A DNA stretch of 64,000 bases from Favolaschia claudopus. Taxonomy: Eukaryota; Basidiomycota; Agaricomycetes; Agaricales; Mycenaceae. The DNA lies in assembly GCA_037176885.1 (NCBI GenBank), contig JAWWNJ010000037.1:868001-932000 (forward strand). Reading direction: 5' to 3'. Below the pieces are notes generated by a model. That model did not search any database. It had not been told where the DNA came from and saw only the letters and a program-made list of their open reading frames with translations. This document shows, in pieces, positions 1 to 10,096 of this stretch (within the stretch, counting starts at the first letter, position 1; each line of letters starts with the position of its first letter). The position numbers and the translations under genes were made by a program.

Positions 1-767
1 GGAAGCCGTGGGAGACCGCGCACGACAATTGCCGCCCTGTCCTTCGTTTAGAGAACATCGCTGCAGCAATCAAAAACTCACCAAATCCATGTTCATAGAC
101 GAAGTCGCGCTTCCCAATGTGCTTGTGGTGGCAGAGAGGCGTTCCGCCTCGTTGGTGCCACTAAACAGCATCTCACGCAGATTTTGGGGGACGGCGAGGT
201 GTCGGAAGGGTTTGATAACGAGTATAGAATCCCTAGCATAGTCACTCCGCCTCTGGCCCTGGAGATATTCCGTATCTCCACACTCCCAATCCGCCCAACG
301 GCTATGGGCTAGCGAGCCCGTACTTCCGACACGGATCATGCCCATTACACCGAGCAGGACCACCCCAGACACGGTAGGACCAACGGCTTGGGCGAAATCC
401 CCACGAACCTCATCCTTCGCCACGTTTATGATGGCGCGATGATAATCGTACACGCAAGAGCAGAGAGCCGAGCCCGCAAAAGCTAGCACAGTCGCATCGA
501 GATACCCTCGAACACTTTTTATGCGGTCTTCGCGAGGAGAGGCGGGAATTCCGGTACGTGGTGGACGAGCCCGTCGAGTGAAGAGGGTACACCGGATCGC
601 GAAAGAGAGGAGCGAAGCGAGGGATTACGTCTTCTAAAAGGTCTTCGGAAGCCTTTCTGCTCCTTGAGGGCTCTTGAGGGCCGCTTAACATTTTCCTGGC
701 CGACCACGAAGCGACGGAATTTCATGAAGGAGAGGATGAGACGTATCAGCGAGGAGGATGTCTGACG
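1..767 (+). pseudogene. Decayed NAD-binding reductase copy, C-terminal half
   Basis: Relic of the same reductase family as the intact gene at 30979-32190, here on the plus strand and entering from the window edge. Readable pieces, spread over different frames, align in order with the intact protein. Near 100-215 the translation runs LPNVLVV..., then TKQHLTQIL and EVSEGF, matching LPDGIVG, EQHLKQIL and KVSEGV of the copy at 24 kb. Near 405-465 it reads NLILRHVYDGAM and RAES. Near 550-585 it reads EFRYVVDEPVE followed by a stop. At 724-765 it ends with MKERMRRISEEDV and a stop. Frameshifts and in-frame stops lie between all pieces, so no product is expected. The 3' end runs into a copy of repeat A (640-1505). 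Confidence 0.75.
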
Positions 768-1505
768 CAGCGCGTCTAGAGCGTCGACTAAGCTGTGGCG
801 GCTCTGTTGTCGTTCCCTCGCGAGCCGGTAGCCAGTTGGGTAAATGGACGACAAGACTGGATGAATTTGCAAATCGATAATCTGTCGAAATCCCAGTGCG
901 TCGGCTCCACTCATTCCTGAGCGCACCCGCGGAGATCGGACGCGATAGGGCGTGATCCCTCCACATCCACCTGCGGGGGAGATGAGTTTTGAGTGACTTG
1001 AAGTCATTCGAGGACACGAAACGCACCAAAAGCCCAACAGTCTAGGAAATTTTCGCAAGAAATCTCCGCACCAGTGAGCAAACGCTACCCCGTCCTCTGC
1101 TTTGGCGCTTTGAGAATGTTTCGTATAGCCTGCCTGCATTCATCCGATGCGACCAATGGCGACCACTTTATCGAAATTAGAGAGAAAATTAACATAGTAC
1201 TTGCGGTGTGCGTTACCCTCACCATTCGGGCTCCTAGCTCAAGCCCCGTACCAACCACGCGCGACAGAGTAAATGTTGAGGGTCGACGCGCGGCGCTCGT
1301 CTCACCAGCTGCTAAACGCGTCCAAGCGCCCTAGCCGTGTTTTGTGAGATTTGAGGTGGTTTCCAGACAATTATCCGTGCATTAGATGACGGCTACCGGG
1401 TCAACATTGGCAGCCTGAAGCGTGAGGAACGAAAAAAGCCAGGAATAAAGAATCAAGATGGCGGTCTTGACAAGAAGAGTCTAACCCTAACCCTGAACGC
1501 GTCGG
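640..1505 (-). repeat. Repeat A, copy 1 (inverted relative to the other copies)
   Basis: The reverse complement of this stretch matches 39525-40410 closely along its length, with small indels, and matches 22215-22990 more loosely. The distal end carries a telomere-like CTAACCCTAACCCTG at 1481-1495. The other end contains the last codons of the reductase family in opposite orientation. No transposase, LTR or terminal inverted repeat is visible, so it may be the duplicated 3' flank of the reductase locus rather than a transposon. Confidence 0.75.
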
Positions 1506-1546
1506 CCCGGCTTGCGAATATCCGGATCCGTTCTTCAAGTTCTACC

Positions 1547-2919
1547 ATGTCGATCATCCCAAAACTGCGAAAAACGTCTCAACAAGCTGTCTTCTGCTAT
1601 CGAGGCCCAAAAACTCCTCCTACAGAAGTTGATCGATAGACGCAGCGAGGTCCAGCGAGAACTTAATTATTACCTTGACCCGATGGCACGCTTACCCTTC
1701 GAATTGCAATCCCATATCTTCATGCTTTGCACTCCCTCGTCAACGCTGATCGAGTTACGCTCTAAGATCTACCCGCTTTGTACTCACGACTCGTCAACGC
1801 TGAAGCCAGACCCTACTGCACCCCAGATGGTCTTTCTCGCGGTTTCTCGACTGTGGCGCAATATTGCTCTGGCGACGCCAAGACTCTGGTGCGACATCCA
1901 AATCGATGCATCGCTACATAGGCCGAACTATCGAGATCTCTCTGAACTCTGGCTCGCTCGCGCACAGGATCTTCCGTTGTCCATGACCATTAGTGGTCCT
2001 CTGGCTCTAACACAGAGCGTCCAAGACTCGGTGGCGCAGCATAGTCATCGATTGGAGAACTTGACCATCAGTCTCTTGCGTCACATGCAGACCCCGGACA
2101 TAAAATTTAATTGGAACGAAAGTACCCCCGTTTTCTTGCATGAAATGCCTCACGGTCGAGGCGGACAGGTTAACCTATTGTGGTGCCATGAGACAATGGC
2201 TGGATGTTCTGCGCGCTGCTCCAGCGCTTTCGAGCCTACGGCTCGACAACATATACTTCCGCACAGACACTGGCATCGGTGCGGATCATCATCTTACGCT
2301 CGCCTCCCTGCGCTATCTGCAGCTAGGAAAGCCATTCACCTGGGACTTGAGGCAGGAACACAGTAGCACTTCGCTGATCCTGCGATTTCTGACACTGCCT
2401 GCGCTAGAAGTGCTCAGCATATCTTGCTTCGATCTCCCTTACGAGGAGCTCGTCGACTTCTTAACCCGCTCATCCCCGCCACTCCAGTCCCTCAACATTG
2501 CCATTCCCTTTGACTGGTCGTTCTCCTTCGTCGCGCGATTCCTTCGTCTCATGCCCACACTCGTTTCCCTCACACTGTCCGCGACTCCCACCCAGGATCG
2601 CTCGGAGAGATTCCTCCCCTTCATCGAGGTGTTGTCTACCTCGCCTGACCTTCTCCCGAATCTTCTGGAGATCGCGCTGCGGACGGAGATGCCCTTGATC
2701 ATCGACTACGAGTCGGTGGTGCAGATGCTTACTTTTCGGGTCACTTCTTGCCCCACGCCACTCGAGTCTTTCAGGGTCACTTCACCTCTGACTGTACCTT
2801 TGCAGGGGAAGTTTTTGCTTCCAATCATGCCTAACGAGGAGGTTGGTTCCGCACTGCGCCAGCTGGCGACAAAGGGTTTGAAGATCCATATAGGACCTTG
2901 GGCTAGGAATCTTTTCTGA
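1547..2919 (+). pseudogene. F-box-like protein, broken by two frameshifts
   Basis: First of three tandem F-box-like loci, closest in sequence to the intact gene at 34590-35918. The likely start is the ATG at 1547 (MSIIPKL), which sits in the same ACCATGTC context as the paralogues. One extra base in the A-run near 1570 throws it out of frame: the paralogue has CTGCAAAAACGG, this copy CTGCGAAAAACGT. The frame then gives KLSSAIEAQK, the F-box-like segment DPMARLPFELQ and VSRLWRNIALATPRLWCD, until a second shift by about 2125-2140, near a C-run. After that it continues with MRQWLDVLRAAPALSSL and LTLPALEVLSIS to SALRQLATKGLKIHIG at the C-terminus. With both shifts bridged it would be full length (about 450 residues). 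The loss is recent, or the indels are sequencing errors in homopolymers. Confidence 0.75.
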
Positions 2920-3743
2920 CTGCATCTTTGCTAGTAAGTTTGCAAGTCGTTGCTGCGTGGTTTCTTTGTCTCACAACGACTTGAATAGTGCACAACGGCT
3001 CATCTCTTCCAAGCCATTGACTCATGCTTTGCTCCGTGAAACTCGATGAAGCAAACGTCCCCTGTCCTCGTTGTCACCGGCTTTCCTTTTCATGCTCTCA
3101 CTACGTTACCACCATCATGCTATCCCGCTGCTGCTCAAGCGCAGGTTTTTCTGTTCTGTTGTCACTGTGAGCCCGTCTCGTGGGGGTACCTCTCAAATCT
3201 TTGACGACTTTGGATTAGCAGCTCCACGGAGGGGGCACCAATCTCTACGCTCTACCAAACAAGTCATGTTCATCGACCTCCGATCTCCTGCGCGCACCCT
3301 CTCGTCGACATATGCATACACGCATTATCTTATTTCCTTGTGAGCTTGTCTCCTCCGCTTCGTAGCCGCTCATTCGTTGACCACTGTACTGCAGCCGGAT
3401 ACTTTCTCGTATCTCGACCTCTCTCGTCTCCCGGTGCTCGCTCATCTTCGGCAAGCACACGAAGCTTCTATACCACGCAATGCGGACGTCCTTGACGCGT
3501 TACCGATCTGCTACCAGCTATGAAGACTCGCAGACGAAAGAGAAGATTGGGGGAAAATGAATCAAAGGAGAAAAGCACGGGAAAAATAAAACAAAAACAC
3601 GAAAGAGAGAGGCTGGTAGTAGCCGTAGCGTACATGTGAATGTATATGGAGATATAATGTTACTTTGAGTCGTTAGATAAATGTGTGGCCAAGAGGAGAT
3701 CAATATTATTGTTCCCACGTAATTTCCTTTGCTTCCAACTACC
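2920..3743. other. Intergenic spacer between F-box-like loci
   Basis: No coding sequence or repeat recognised. Short open frames here are not conserved in the spacers of the sibling genes. The last 150 bp are A/T-rich and presumably hold the promoter of the next gene. Confidence 0.5.
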
Positions 3744-5162
3744 ATGTCGCAAGTTTCATCGGTCACAGAGCTGCGGCAAGACGTGGACGAGCTCGACGGT
3801 ACCATCGAGGCCGAATGGGCGGTTCTGCAGGATCTCAGGTCCCGCCATCAGCATGCCCAGAACTCGAGCAAGTTAGCGGCTGCCATTAAGGCTAAACGGA
3901 CGCTCCTGCGGGATCTCATATCCCAGTCTAGGCAAGCCCGGCACAAGCTCAATCTCTGCGTGGATCCAATGGCGCGATTACCGCTCGAGCTTCGATCTCT
4001 CATATTTCTTCGCGTTTTACCGGTGGAACCAGTTGTAACGCCCAAAGCGCCACCAATGGTCTTGCTTAACGTTTGTCGGTTGTGGCGTGATATCGCACTT
4101 GCCACCCCGAAACTCTGGTGCGATATTGAAATGGCATTGCCACTGGGATCCAAGTATTCCAAGCTTTGCGAAGTTTGGTTGAGTCGTGCACGCAGCATGC
4201 CGCTGTCGGTTGGTTTGCACGGCTCTATGATATTGCAGCAAAATGTCTTGGACTTGTTGGTCCAATACAGGCATCAACTGGAACATCTCACCCTTTTCCT
4301 GAGCTGCGCCCGCGATTCGCCTCGTCCTGGCACCATATCATTCGGCCTAATCGAGGGCTCATGTCTGCCTTCTCTGAAAACACTGTCGGTTGATTCGGAT
4401 TCGAATGATAGCGTATTTTTTGCGCCAGGCGAATGGCTGAAACTGTGGCGAGCCGCTCCAAACCTATCAAGTCTCTCAATTCAAAATACTTTCCATGGCG
4501 CAGGAGTGGAGGGCGAGGATGATGGGCCTCTTCCGCCTATCGCTCTCCCATCTCTCAATGAGCTGCGTCTCGGTAATTTGAAAAACGATGCTTTCGGCAT
4601 ATACTGGGAAGACCGTGGCAGCTCCGTCGTCTTGAAATTCCTCACCCTTCCTGCGTTACACAATCTCAGCCTCTCATTTCTCGACATCTCCGCCGAGGCC
4701 TTCATTTCCTTCCTCGCCCGTTCCTCTTCGCCCCTCAGATCTCTCGATTTTGCCATACCGAGATTCGGGTGGCCCGTCTCTGAAGCCCTTCGTCTCATTC
4801 CCACTCTCACAGATCTTCGACTCTCCGCGTATTCCGCTCATCCAACCAATTTGTGGAACTACCCGGATCGATTCTTGTCTTTCCTCCAGGTTATGAATAG
4901 TAACCCTGATCTGCTTCCCAATTTGCAGAGACTGACGCTGTTGACATGTATTCCGATTACAATCGACTACCAGCAACTGCTCCGCATGCTTACTATGCAC
5001 TCCAAGCGGTTGCAGTGTTTCAAACTCTGTGTTTACGACTTCCATTCCCGCAGTATTGACGCCAGTCTGCCTAATGAAGTCAGATCTGCGTTGCTGCAGC
5101 TTGCGAGTGGTGGAATGAAGATTCACATTACCATTGGGTCGGAGTATGAGATTCAGTTGTGA
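3744..5162 (+). CDS. F-box-like / leucine-rich protein (Agaricomycete family)
   Basis: Single-exon gene of 472 residues. Start chosen at the ATG at 3744 (MSQVSSVTELRQ) in an ACCATGTC context shared by the siblings; an ATG five codons upstream is less likely. Residues 1-55 form a heptad-like N-terminus (TELRQDVDELDGTIE). The F-box-like core follows: CVDPMARLPLELRSLIFL, then PMVLLNVCRLWRDIALATPKLWCDIE. The remaining 350 residues are leucine-rich, with family signatures LTLPALHNLSLS, FLARSSSPLRSL, LRLIPTLTDL and DLLPNLQRL, and end in SALLQLASGGMKIHI. The F-box role (Skp1 binding in an SCF ubiquitin ligase, substrates chosen by the C-terminal part) is inferred from the family. Nothing shows a specific substrate. 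Confidence 0.85.
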   Translation: MSQVSSVTELRQDVDELDGTIEAEWAVLQDLRSRHQHAQNSSKLAAAIKAKRTLLRDLISQSRQARHKLNLCVDPMARLPLELRSLIFLRVLPVEPVVTPKAPPMVLLNVCRLWRDIALATPKLWCDIEMALPLGSKYSKLCEVWLSRARSMPLSVGLHGSMILQQNVLDLLVQYRHQLEHLTLFLSCARDSPRPGTISFGLIEGSCLPSLKTLSVDSDSNDSVFFAPGEWLKLWRAAPNLSSLSIQNTFHGAGVEGEDDGPLPPIALPSLNELRLGNLKNDAFGIYWEDRGSSVVLKFLTLPALHNLSLSFLDISAEAFISFLARSSSPLRSLDFAIPRFGWPVSEALRLIPTLTDLRLSAYSAHPTNLWNYPDRFLSFLQVMNSNPDLLPNLQRLTLLTCIPITIDYQQLLRMLTMHSKRLQCFKLCVYDFHSRSIDASLPNEVRSALLQLASGGMKIHITIGSEYEIQL

Positions 5163-5744
5163 CGGGATGGATTGTACTCCGCTCCTGCGGTCGCAATACG
5201 ACGCGACTTATCGCAAGCTGGAATTGGCCGGACCTATCCCTTCCGAGTCATGCTCGAGCGTACCCTCAGACAGCCTACTCGAATTCGTCCTTTGCTTGCT
5301 CGATTTAGTGCTTCTGCGCCATGATCACTCCTGCGCTCACGACATTGTAATGCTTGTCTTACCCTCCTGCATTCCCCGTTTGTTCTGTCCAGTGTGTTTT
5401 CCTGTCTGTTTTTATATTCGATGTTCCACAGAGGTCCTCGTGCTGTACTCATTTTGCTTGAATTCATCCGGATACACTAGCAATTGCGCAATTGTAGCTC
5501 TCGTTGAGCTCTCGGACTTTACTTACAGTATTACTATGCAAACTGAATGGAACGTTACGACGGAGAATGATTATATATTCTAAAAAAATACCGATCGCTT
5601 GGGATGCCTGTTCGACGGCAAAGCTACCGTAGCGTGAACGTAGCTATAGAGTTTGGCCTGACCTTGCAGACGATTTGAATTTAATGAGTTGACAAGACTC
5701 AGTGCGATCAAGTTCCCACACAAATTTCTTTGTTTCGAGCTGCC
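5163..5744. other. Intergenic spacer
   Basis: No gene recognised. A 149-codon frame overlapping the preceding stop is pyrimidine-rich and without family support. Confidence 0.5.
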
Positions 5745-7118
5745 ATGTCACAGTCTTCATCGATCGCAGAGCTGCGGCAACATATAGACGAGCTGGCCGC
5801 CGCCATCGAGAAGCAAAAGGCGGTTCTACAGGATCTTATGTCTTGGCATAACAAAGCCCTGCACAGGCTGAATCTTTGCGTTGATCCAATGGCACGACTG
5901 CCGCTGGAAATTCAATCCCTTGTCTTCCTCCACGTTTCGATTTCGACACCATTTTTTGACCGCTACCACCATCCGAGCGGGTGTATGCCGCGGCCCACTC
6001 CCGACGCGCGCCCGATGGTTTTTCTTAGTGTTTGTCGACTGTGGCGCGACATCGCGCTTGCCACCCCAGAACTATGGAGCGAAATTGAATTGGAACTACT
6101 ACCCAGGGGACCCGAATACATCAGTCTCTGTAAATTGTGGCTCACCCGCGCCCGGAGTCTTCCTTTGTCGCTTAGTCTTCATGGTTCTCTGGATCTGGAC
6201 GAAAGCGTTCAAGATTTAGTGGACCAGTATAGTCACCAGTTGGAGCGGTTGACCTTGAGTCCTCTTTGGACGGAAACCCCTGGACCTGGAATACCATTCA
6301 AAACGGAGGACATGCTGCTTCCTTCTCTGGAAATTCTGACATTTCAAGCCACCGATGGATTCAAGTTCGATAGGATGACACAGTGGCTCGGTATACTGAG
6401 CGTGGCTCCTATGCTGTCGCGTCTCTACCTGGTAGACGTGTACTTTGAATCAGAAGATGATGAGGAACTGCCTTTGGGTCCCCTTACCATGGCAGGTCTC
6501 AGCGTACTGTTCCTAGGAGCACCGTCTTTTTGGGACGTAACTGGCGAACAAGGAAGCACCTGTTGCATTCTGCGCTATCTTACGCTTCCCGCTCTAAAAT
6601 ATCTTAGCATATCATGCTCTGATCTCCCTTACGCGGAATTCGTCGCTTTCCTTTCCCGCTCATCCCCGTCTCTCGAGTCGCTCCACTTGGCTCTGACATG
6701 CGATTGGTCCTTGGCCATGCTCACTCAATCTCTCCGGCTTATGCCCAGTCTCGCCAATCTCACACTCTCCGGGGTGAACGACGACTGTCTCATCGACGCC
6801 CACGAGGTCCTCCCTCTCTTCGACACCAACTTGAGCACGACCCCCGACTTCCTTCCCAATCTTCATACGATTCGGATGTCCATGCTTGTGCAGCAGCCAA
6901 TCGACTATGAGATGGTGCTCCGTGTGCTCACATCTCGGCGTATAGCCTGTCCCATACGGCTGAAAACCTTTACATTCAAGGTTTCGACGTCAACATCTGG
7001 ACTGCAGATTCCAAGTATAACGCCTGACCATGTCAAGACTGCACTGCAGCAGTTGATAACGGATGGCCTCAAGGTGCGCATCGGAAATGTGTACCCATTC
7101 ACGGTGTCCCGCCGGTGA
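5745..7118 (+). CDS. F-box-like / leucine-rich protein (Agaricomycete family)
   Basis: Third member of the left cluster, single exon, 457 residues from the ATG at 5745 (MSQSSSIAELRQHIDEL). The spacer and start region resemble the upstream sibling, as expected from tandem duplication. The order is an N-terminal heptad-like segment, the F-box-like core (CVDPMARLPLEIQSLVFL ... PMVFLSVCRLWRDIALATPELW), then a leucine-rich body with LTLPALKYLSIS, FLSRSSPSLESL, LRLMPSLANL and DFLPNLHTI. The C-terminus, ALQQLITDGLKVRIG, is the tail seen in most copies. A proline- and histidine-rich insert (residues about 75-90) lies between the two halves of the F-box region, the part that varies most between copies. 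Function in SCF-type ubiquitination is inferred only. Confidence 0.85.
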   Translation: MSQSSSIAELRQHIDELAAAIEKQKAVLQDLMSWHNKALHRLNLCVDPMARLPLEIQSLVFLHVSISTPFFDRYHHPSGCMPRPTPDARPMVFLSVCRLWRDIALATPELWSEIELELLPRGPEYISLCKLWLTRARSLPLSLSLHGSLDLDESVQDLVDQYSHQLERLTLSPLWTETPGPGIPFKTEDMLLPSLEILTFQATDGFKFDRMTQWLGILSVAPMLSRLYLVDVYFESEDDEELPLGPLTMAGLSVLFLGAPSFWDVTGEQGSTCCILRYLTLPALKYLSISCSDLPYAEFVAFLSRSSPSLESLHLALTCDWSLAMLTQSLRLMPSLANLTLSGVNDDCLIDAHEVLPLFDTNLSTTPDFLPNLHTIRMSMLVQQPIDYEMVLRVLTSRRIACPIRLKTFTFKVSTSTSGLQIPSITPDHVKTALQQLITDGLKVRIGNVYPFTVSRR

Positions 7119-7616
7119 TTCTCGTACCCTTGTCGCTTAACTTTACATATGCGCATGGGCTCCAATGTGGGTATGTACTATATGCCTGAAACTCTACAAC
7201 TTTTCATGTCGCTGGGACTTGCAATGCTGGTAATACTTATGTATTCGCCGACTCTATTCACGAAATCCAAACCACGTCTCATCTATACGCATTGCCGAAG
7301 TCTACCAATATTAGATAAACAGTAGTACCAGTAGCCAATGCTCTGATAATAAGTACACATAGAGCATCGTACGCGGAGCTGGTAGAGAAGTGTGTAGTCA
7401 AGAATGGACACGAAAATGGCGGTCGTAGATATCGCCAGAATCCAGATTGGTCGAGCCAAATGAGTGGCGCGATCATCGGAGTGGATGGGTTGACGGCCTC
7501 GCTATGGCTCGAAAACTCGCGACTCAGGGCATGCAGTGGTTAGGTGCAAAGTCATTAGAATTACTTTCGGTTAGAATAGTAATCGCCGTCTACAATCTAA
7601 TATATCACTGCATATT
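7119..7616. other. Intergenic spacer, nothing recognised
   Basis: Convergent spacer between the F-box-like gene and the dehydrogenase. No coding or repeat signal seen. Confidence 0.5.
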
Positions 7617-8603
7617 CTATACAAATCCCTGAAGTAAAACAAAATCAGTCTGCAGTCCGGTAAACCAACGAAAGAACAAACTCACCCCATTGACCCTAAT
7701 ATTCTGACCGTTTACCCACTGCGCCGCCGGACTCGCGAGGAAGGATACCACCGGCGCGATATCCTCCACCTCGCCTAACCGTCCACTCGGCGCGAGCTTC
7801 GCAATGTGGTCAATCACCTGCTGTGGTTTGCCCTCGCGGAAGAGCGGGGTGTCGACGGGGCCGGGGGAGACGGTGTTGACGGTGATGCCTTTGGCGCCGA
7901 GGTCTTTTGCGAGGATGCGGGAGAGCTGCTCGACGGCGCCTTTGGTTGCGGTGTAGATGAGGGAGTTGGTGGCGACGACTGGTGGGATTGGGAATTGGGA
8001 GGTGAGGTGATTGGGGGAGAGGTGAAGGGGAGCAGAGGAAACGTACCGGTGGCGCCGGTGAGACTGGTGGAGAAGAAAATTATACGGCCGCCGGCTGGAA
8101 ATCTATCAGAGCGAAGATAAAGCATGATATGACAGAGAACGCACGGGTGGGTAAGAGCGGGGCGGCAGCCTGAGCCAAGAACAACGGGCCCTTCACATTC
8201 GTCGCAAAATGCGAATCGTAAAACTGCTCATCCACATCCGCAAGAACCTTCGCCCCCATGATCCCAGCATTCAGCACCAATATATCTATCCCGCCGAAAG
8301 CTTTCACCGCTTCATCGACAAGATGCTTCCCACCAGCAATCGTCGAGGCGTCAGCTTTGACTGTTACAGCGGAACCTCCGGAAGACTTGATAGACGAGGC
8401 GACGTCTTCGGCGGATTTTGAGTCGTTGACGTAGTTAACAACGACTTTCGCGCCTTGGGCGCCCATGTGCTTGGCGATAGCGGCACCGATAGAGCGCGAG
8501 GATCCAGTAATAACAGCGACTTTTCCTGGAGAACAAGACGTTAGGTTGACTCAGGTTCCAATTGAGCCAATCCGCGAAGCTCACCTTTCAAAGACATGGA
8601 CAT
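7617..8603 (-). CDS. Short-chain dehydrogenase/reductase (SDR), five exons
   Basis: Classical SDR oxidoreductase, similar to 3-oxoacyl-ACP reductase and glucose dehydrogenase-like enzymes; NAD(P)H-dependent and probably cytosolic. The model starts at ATG 8603 (MSMSLKGKVAVITG) and has four short introns, beginning at 8584 (to 8526) and later at GTGCGT, GTACGT and GTGAGT sites. The last exon is only 12 bp (7617-7628) and completes ...IRVNGGFV. Phases agree at all junctions. Seen in the protein: the cofactor motif TGSSRSIG near the N-terminus, LVLNAGIMG, the catalytic region with YTATK (YxxxK), and SPGPVDT. Length about 250 residues, normal for the family. Substrate cannot be told; no metabolic partner lies next to it. 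It appears intact. Confidence 0.9.
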
Positions 8604-8658
8604 TTTGCTGGGAGGAGTAGAGAAGACTTGTTATGTCGTCTGTCAGAGATACTCATGA

Positions 8659-8664
8659 TTTATA
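8659..8664 (-). promoter_or_regulatory. TATA-like box of the SDR gene
   Basis: TATAAA on the minus strand about 55 bp upstream of the SDR start codon. Position and sequence fit a core promoter; not tested. Confidence 0.4.
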
Positions 8665-9094
8665 GCAGCAGGGAGAACGTGGGTCTTGACGTCGAGTCGC
8701 ACAACGATCGTGAGCAAGTGGAGGCAAGCCGGCGCTGAGTGGGTCGCGCCAACTCGCCCATCACCGGATTCGGCAGGAGCCGACGGCGAATGCTCACGAA
8801 AATTCTGAGAAATATGTTAGAAAAAGCGGAAAATTCGCCATACTCGAGATCGGTGTACACCACCGTTTTGACAGGATGTTGAGTTGATGTCCGAGGGCTG
8901 ATGTTGCCGAAACGTTGATGTGTTGTGTCCTGTAAAGCTCAATTTGGCAAGGTCCTTTGAACGTTACTCTGTCGCTCAGCTGGAGGTCTCGAGGATGTCC
9001 TATAACATCCTCGCCAACGTCCTGAACTCTCACTTATGTAACTTACTCCCGAGAAAATGAAGAGCTTACCTTGTCTTCCTCGTTGTCAACCTCA

Positions 9095-9859
9095 ATGTCT
9101 GAATGCTCGGATTCCTACTACCCGGGCAGCAGCGACGACATCGTGATCCCTTGCTTCTCGCAGCGCGACTCGGAAAACGCAAAATATATGGAAATGCATT
9201 GGGAGACAGTTATGCAGGCAGCCAAAGACCAGCACCATCGACGCCGAAATCGGTATTGGGAATCAAAGAATGAGTCTGTGAATGTCGAAGTCCCGCGCCA
9301 AGCAGCTGTATTGGCCAATACACGGAATCATGAGTGCGTTCCCGGAGACACTTCACTTAACACTGAGTCTGACTATACAAGGCTCTATAATACAGGGGCC
9401 GCTCTGGATTCAGACGTTGGCTCTCAAGAATGGATGGCAATGCTATGTGATCCCGAGACCCCTCGTTCAGGTGCGTTGTACATTCACTTACGCGACGCGA
9501 CACTTAACCTGCTTTTATTACTCGAAGCGTCGTCTGAAGCGTCGTCGTCAACGCAAAAGGCACCGGTCTTTGACCAGCTCGACTTTGAGCTCCTCCGCCT
9601 GGAATACAGTGACATGGAGGCCGACCGAGACCAAGAACTTGCAGAGAATGAATACCTACGCAACAAATACACCGAATTGGAATCAAAGAATGTGCAACTC
9701 GAGCAACAGCTCACAGAAGCTCGGGCGTCGCTCCGCTTCTTCGAGGCGGAGATGTTACGATGGAAGGCGGCTGCTACATCTGCTTCTCTTCAAATGCAGA
9801 CATGGAGCAAGGGTCTCAGTGCTGCGGCTCAATCCTTAGAACACCCTCCCGGCATGTAG
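9095..9859 (+). CDS. Coiled-coil protein of unknown function
   Basis: Open frame of 254 residues from the ATG at 9095 (MSECSDSYYPGSSDD). The open frame runs a few codons further upstream without an ATG. The N-terminal half is polar and low in structure. Residues about 165-235 form a clear coiled coil (LDFELLRLEYSDMEADRDQ, then NKYTELESKNVQLEQQL and FFEAEMLRW). No known domain recognised. A possible intron with a GTGCGT donor near 9471 would remove a short hydrophobic stretch (LNLLLLLEASS), but the frame stays open, so the unspliced model is given. It lies convergent to the large zinc-finger gene, 240 bp away. Could be a structural or scaffolding protein, or an accessory gene of the neighbouring pair. 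Confidence 0.55.
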   Translation: MSECSDSYYPGSSDDIVIPCFSQRDSENAKYMEMHWETVMQAAKDQHHRRRNRYWESKNESVNVEVPRQAAVLANTRNHECVPGDTSLNTESDYTRLYNTGAALDSDVGSQEWMAMLCDPETPRSGALYIHLRDATLNLLLLLEASSEASSSTQKAPVFDQLDFELLRLEYSDMEADRDQELAENEYLRNKYTELESKNVQLEQQLTEARASLRFFEAEMLRWKAAATSASLQMQTWSKGLSAAAQSLEHPPGM

Positions 9860-10096
9860 TGTACAGGATTTGCGGGGCAGGCATGTTGACGTTGCTAGGA
9901 TTTTAATGAAGTATTTCTGTGGAACCTCATTTTATTTGTGAAACTGCGGGACCCTGCATCGATTCCGGTTACTGAAATTTGGATTGAATACTCAGTATCA
10001 TCTTAACTATGCTTATAATGAATTCTACAAAGATTCACGAGCTGCCCCATTCTCAATCGACGAAACAAGTTTTAGTACAATGACCAAAAAAGGAAA

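Noticed and set aside
1481..1495. Contig end at a telomere
   Set aside because: Only two TTAGGG units, and the same motif recurs inside the window; interstitial.
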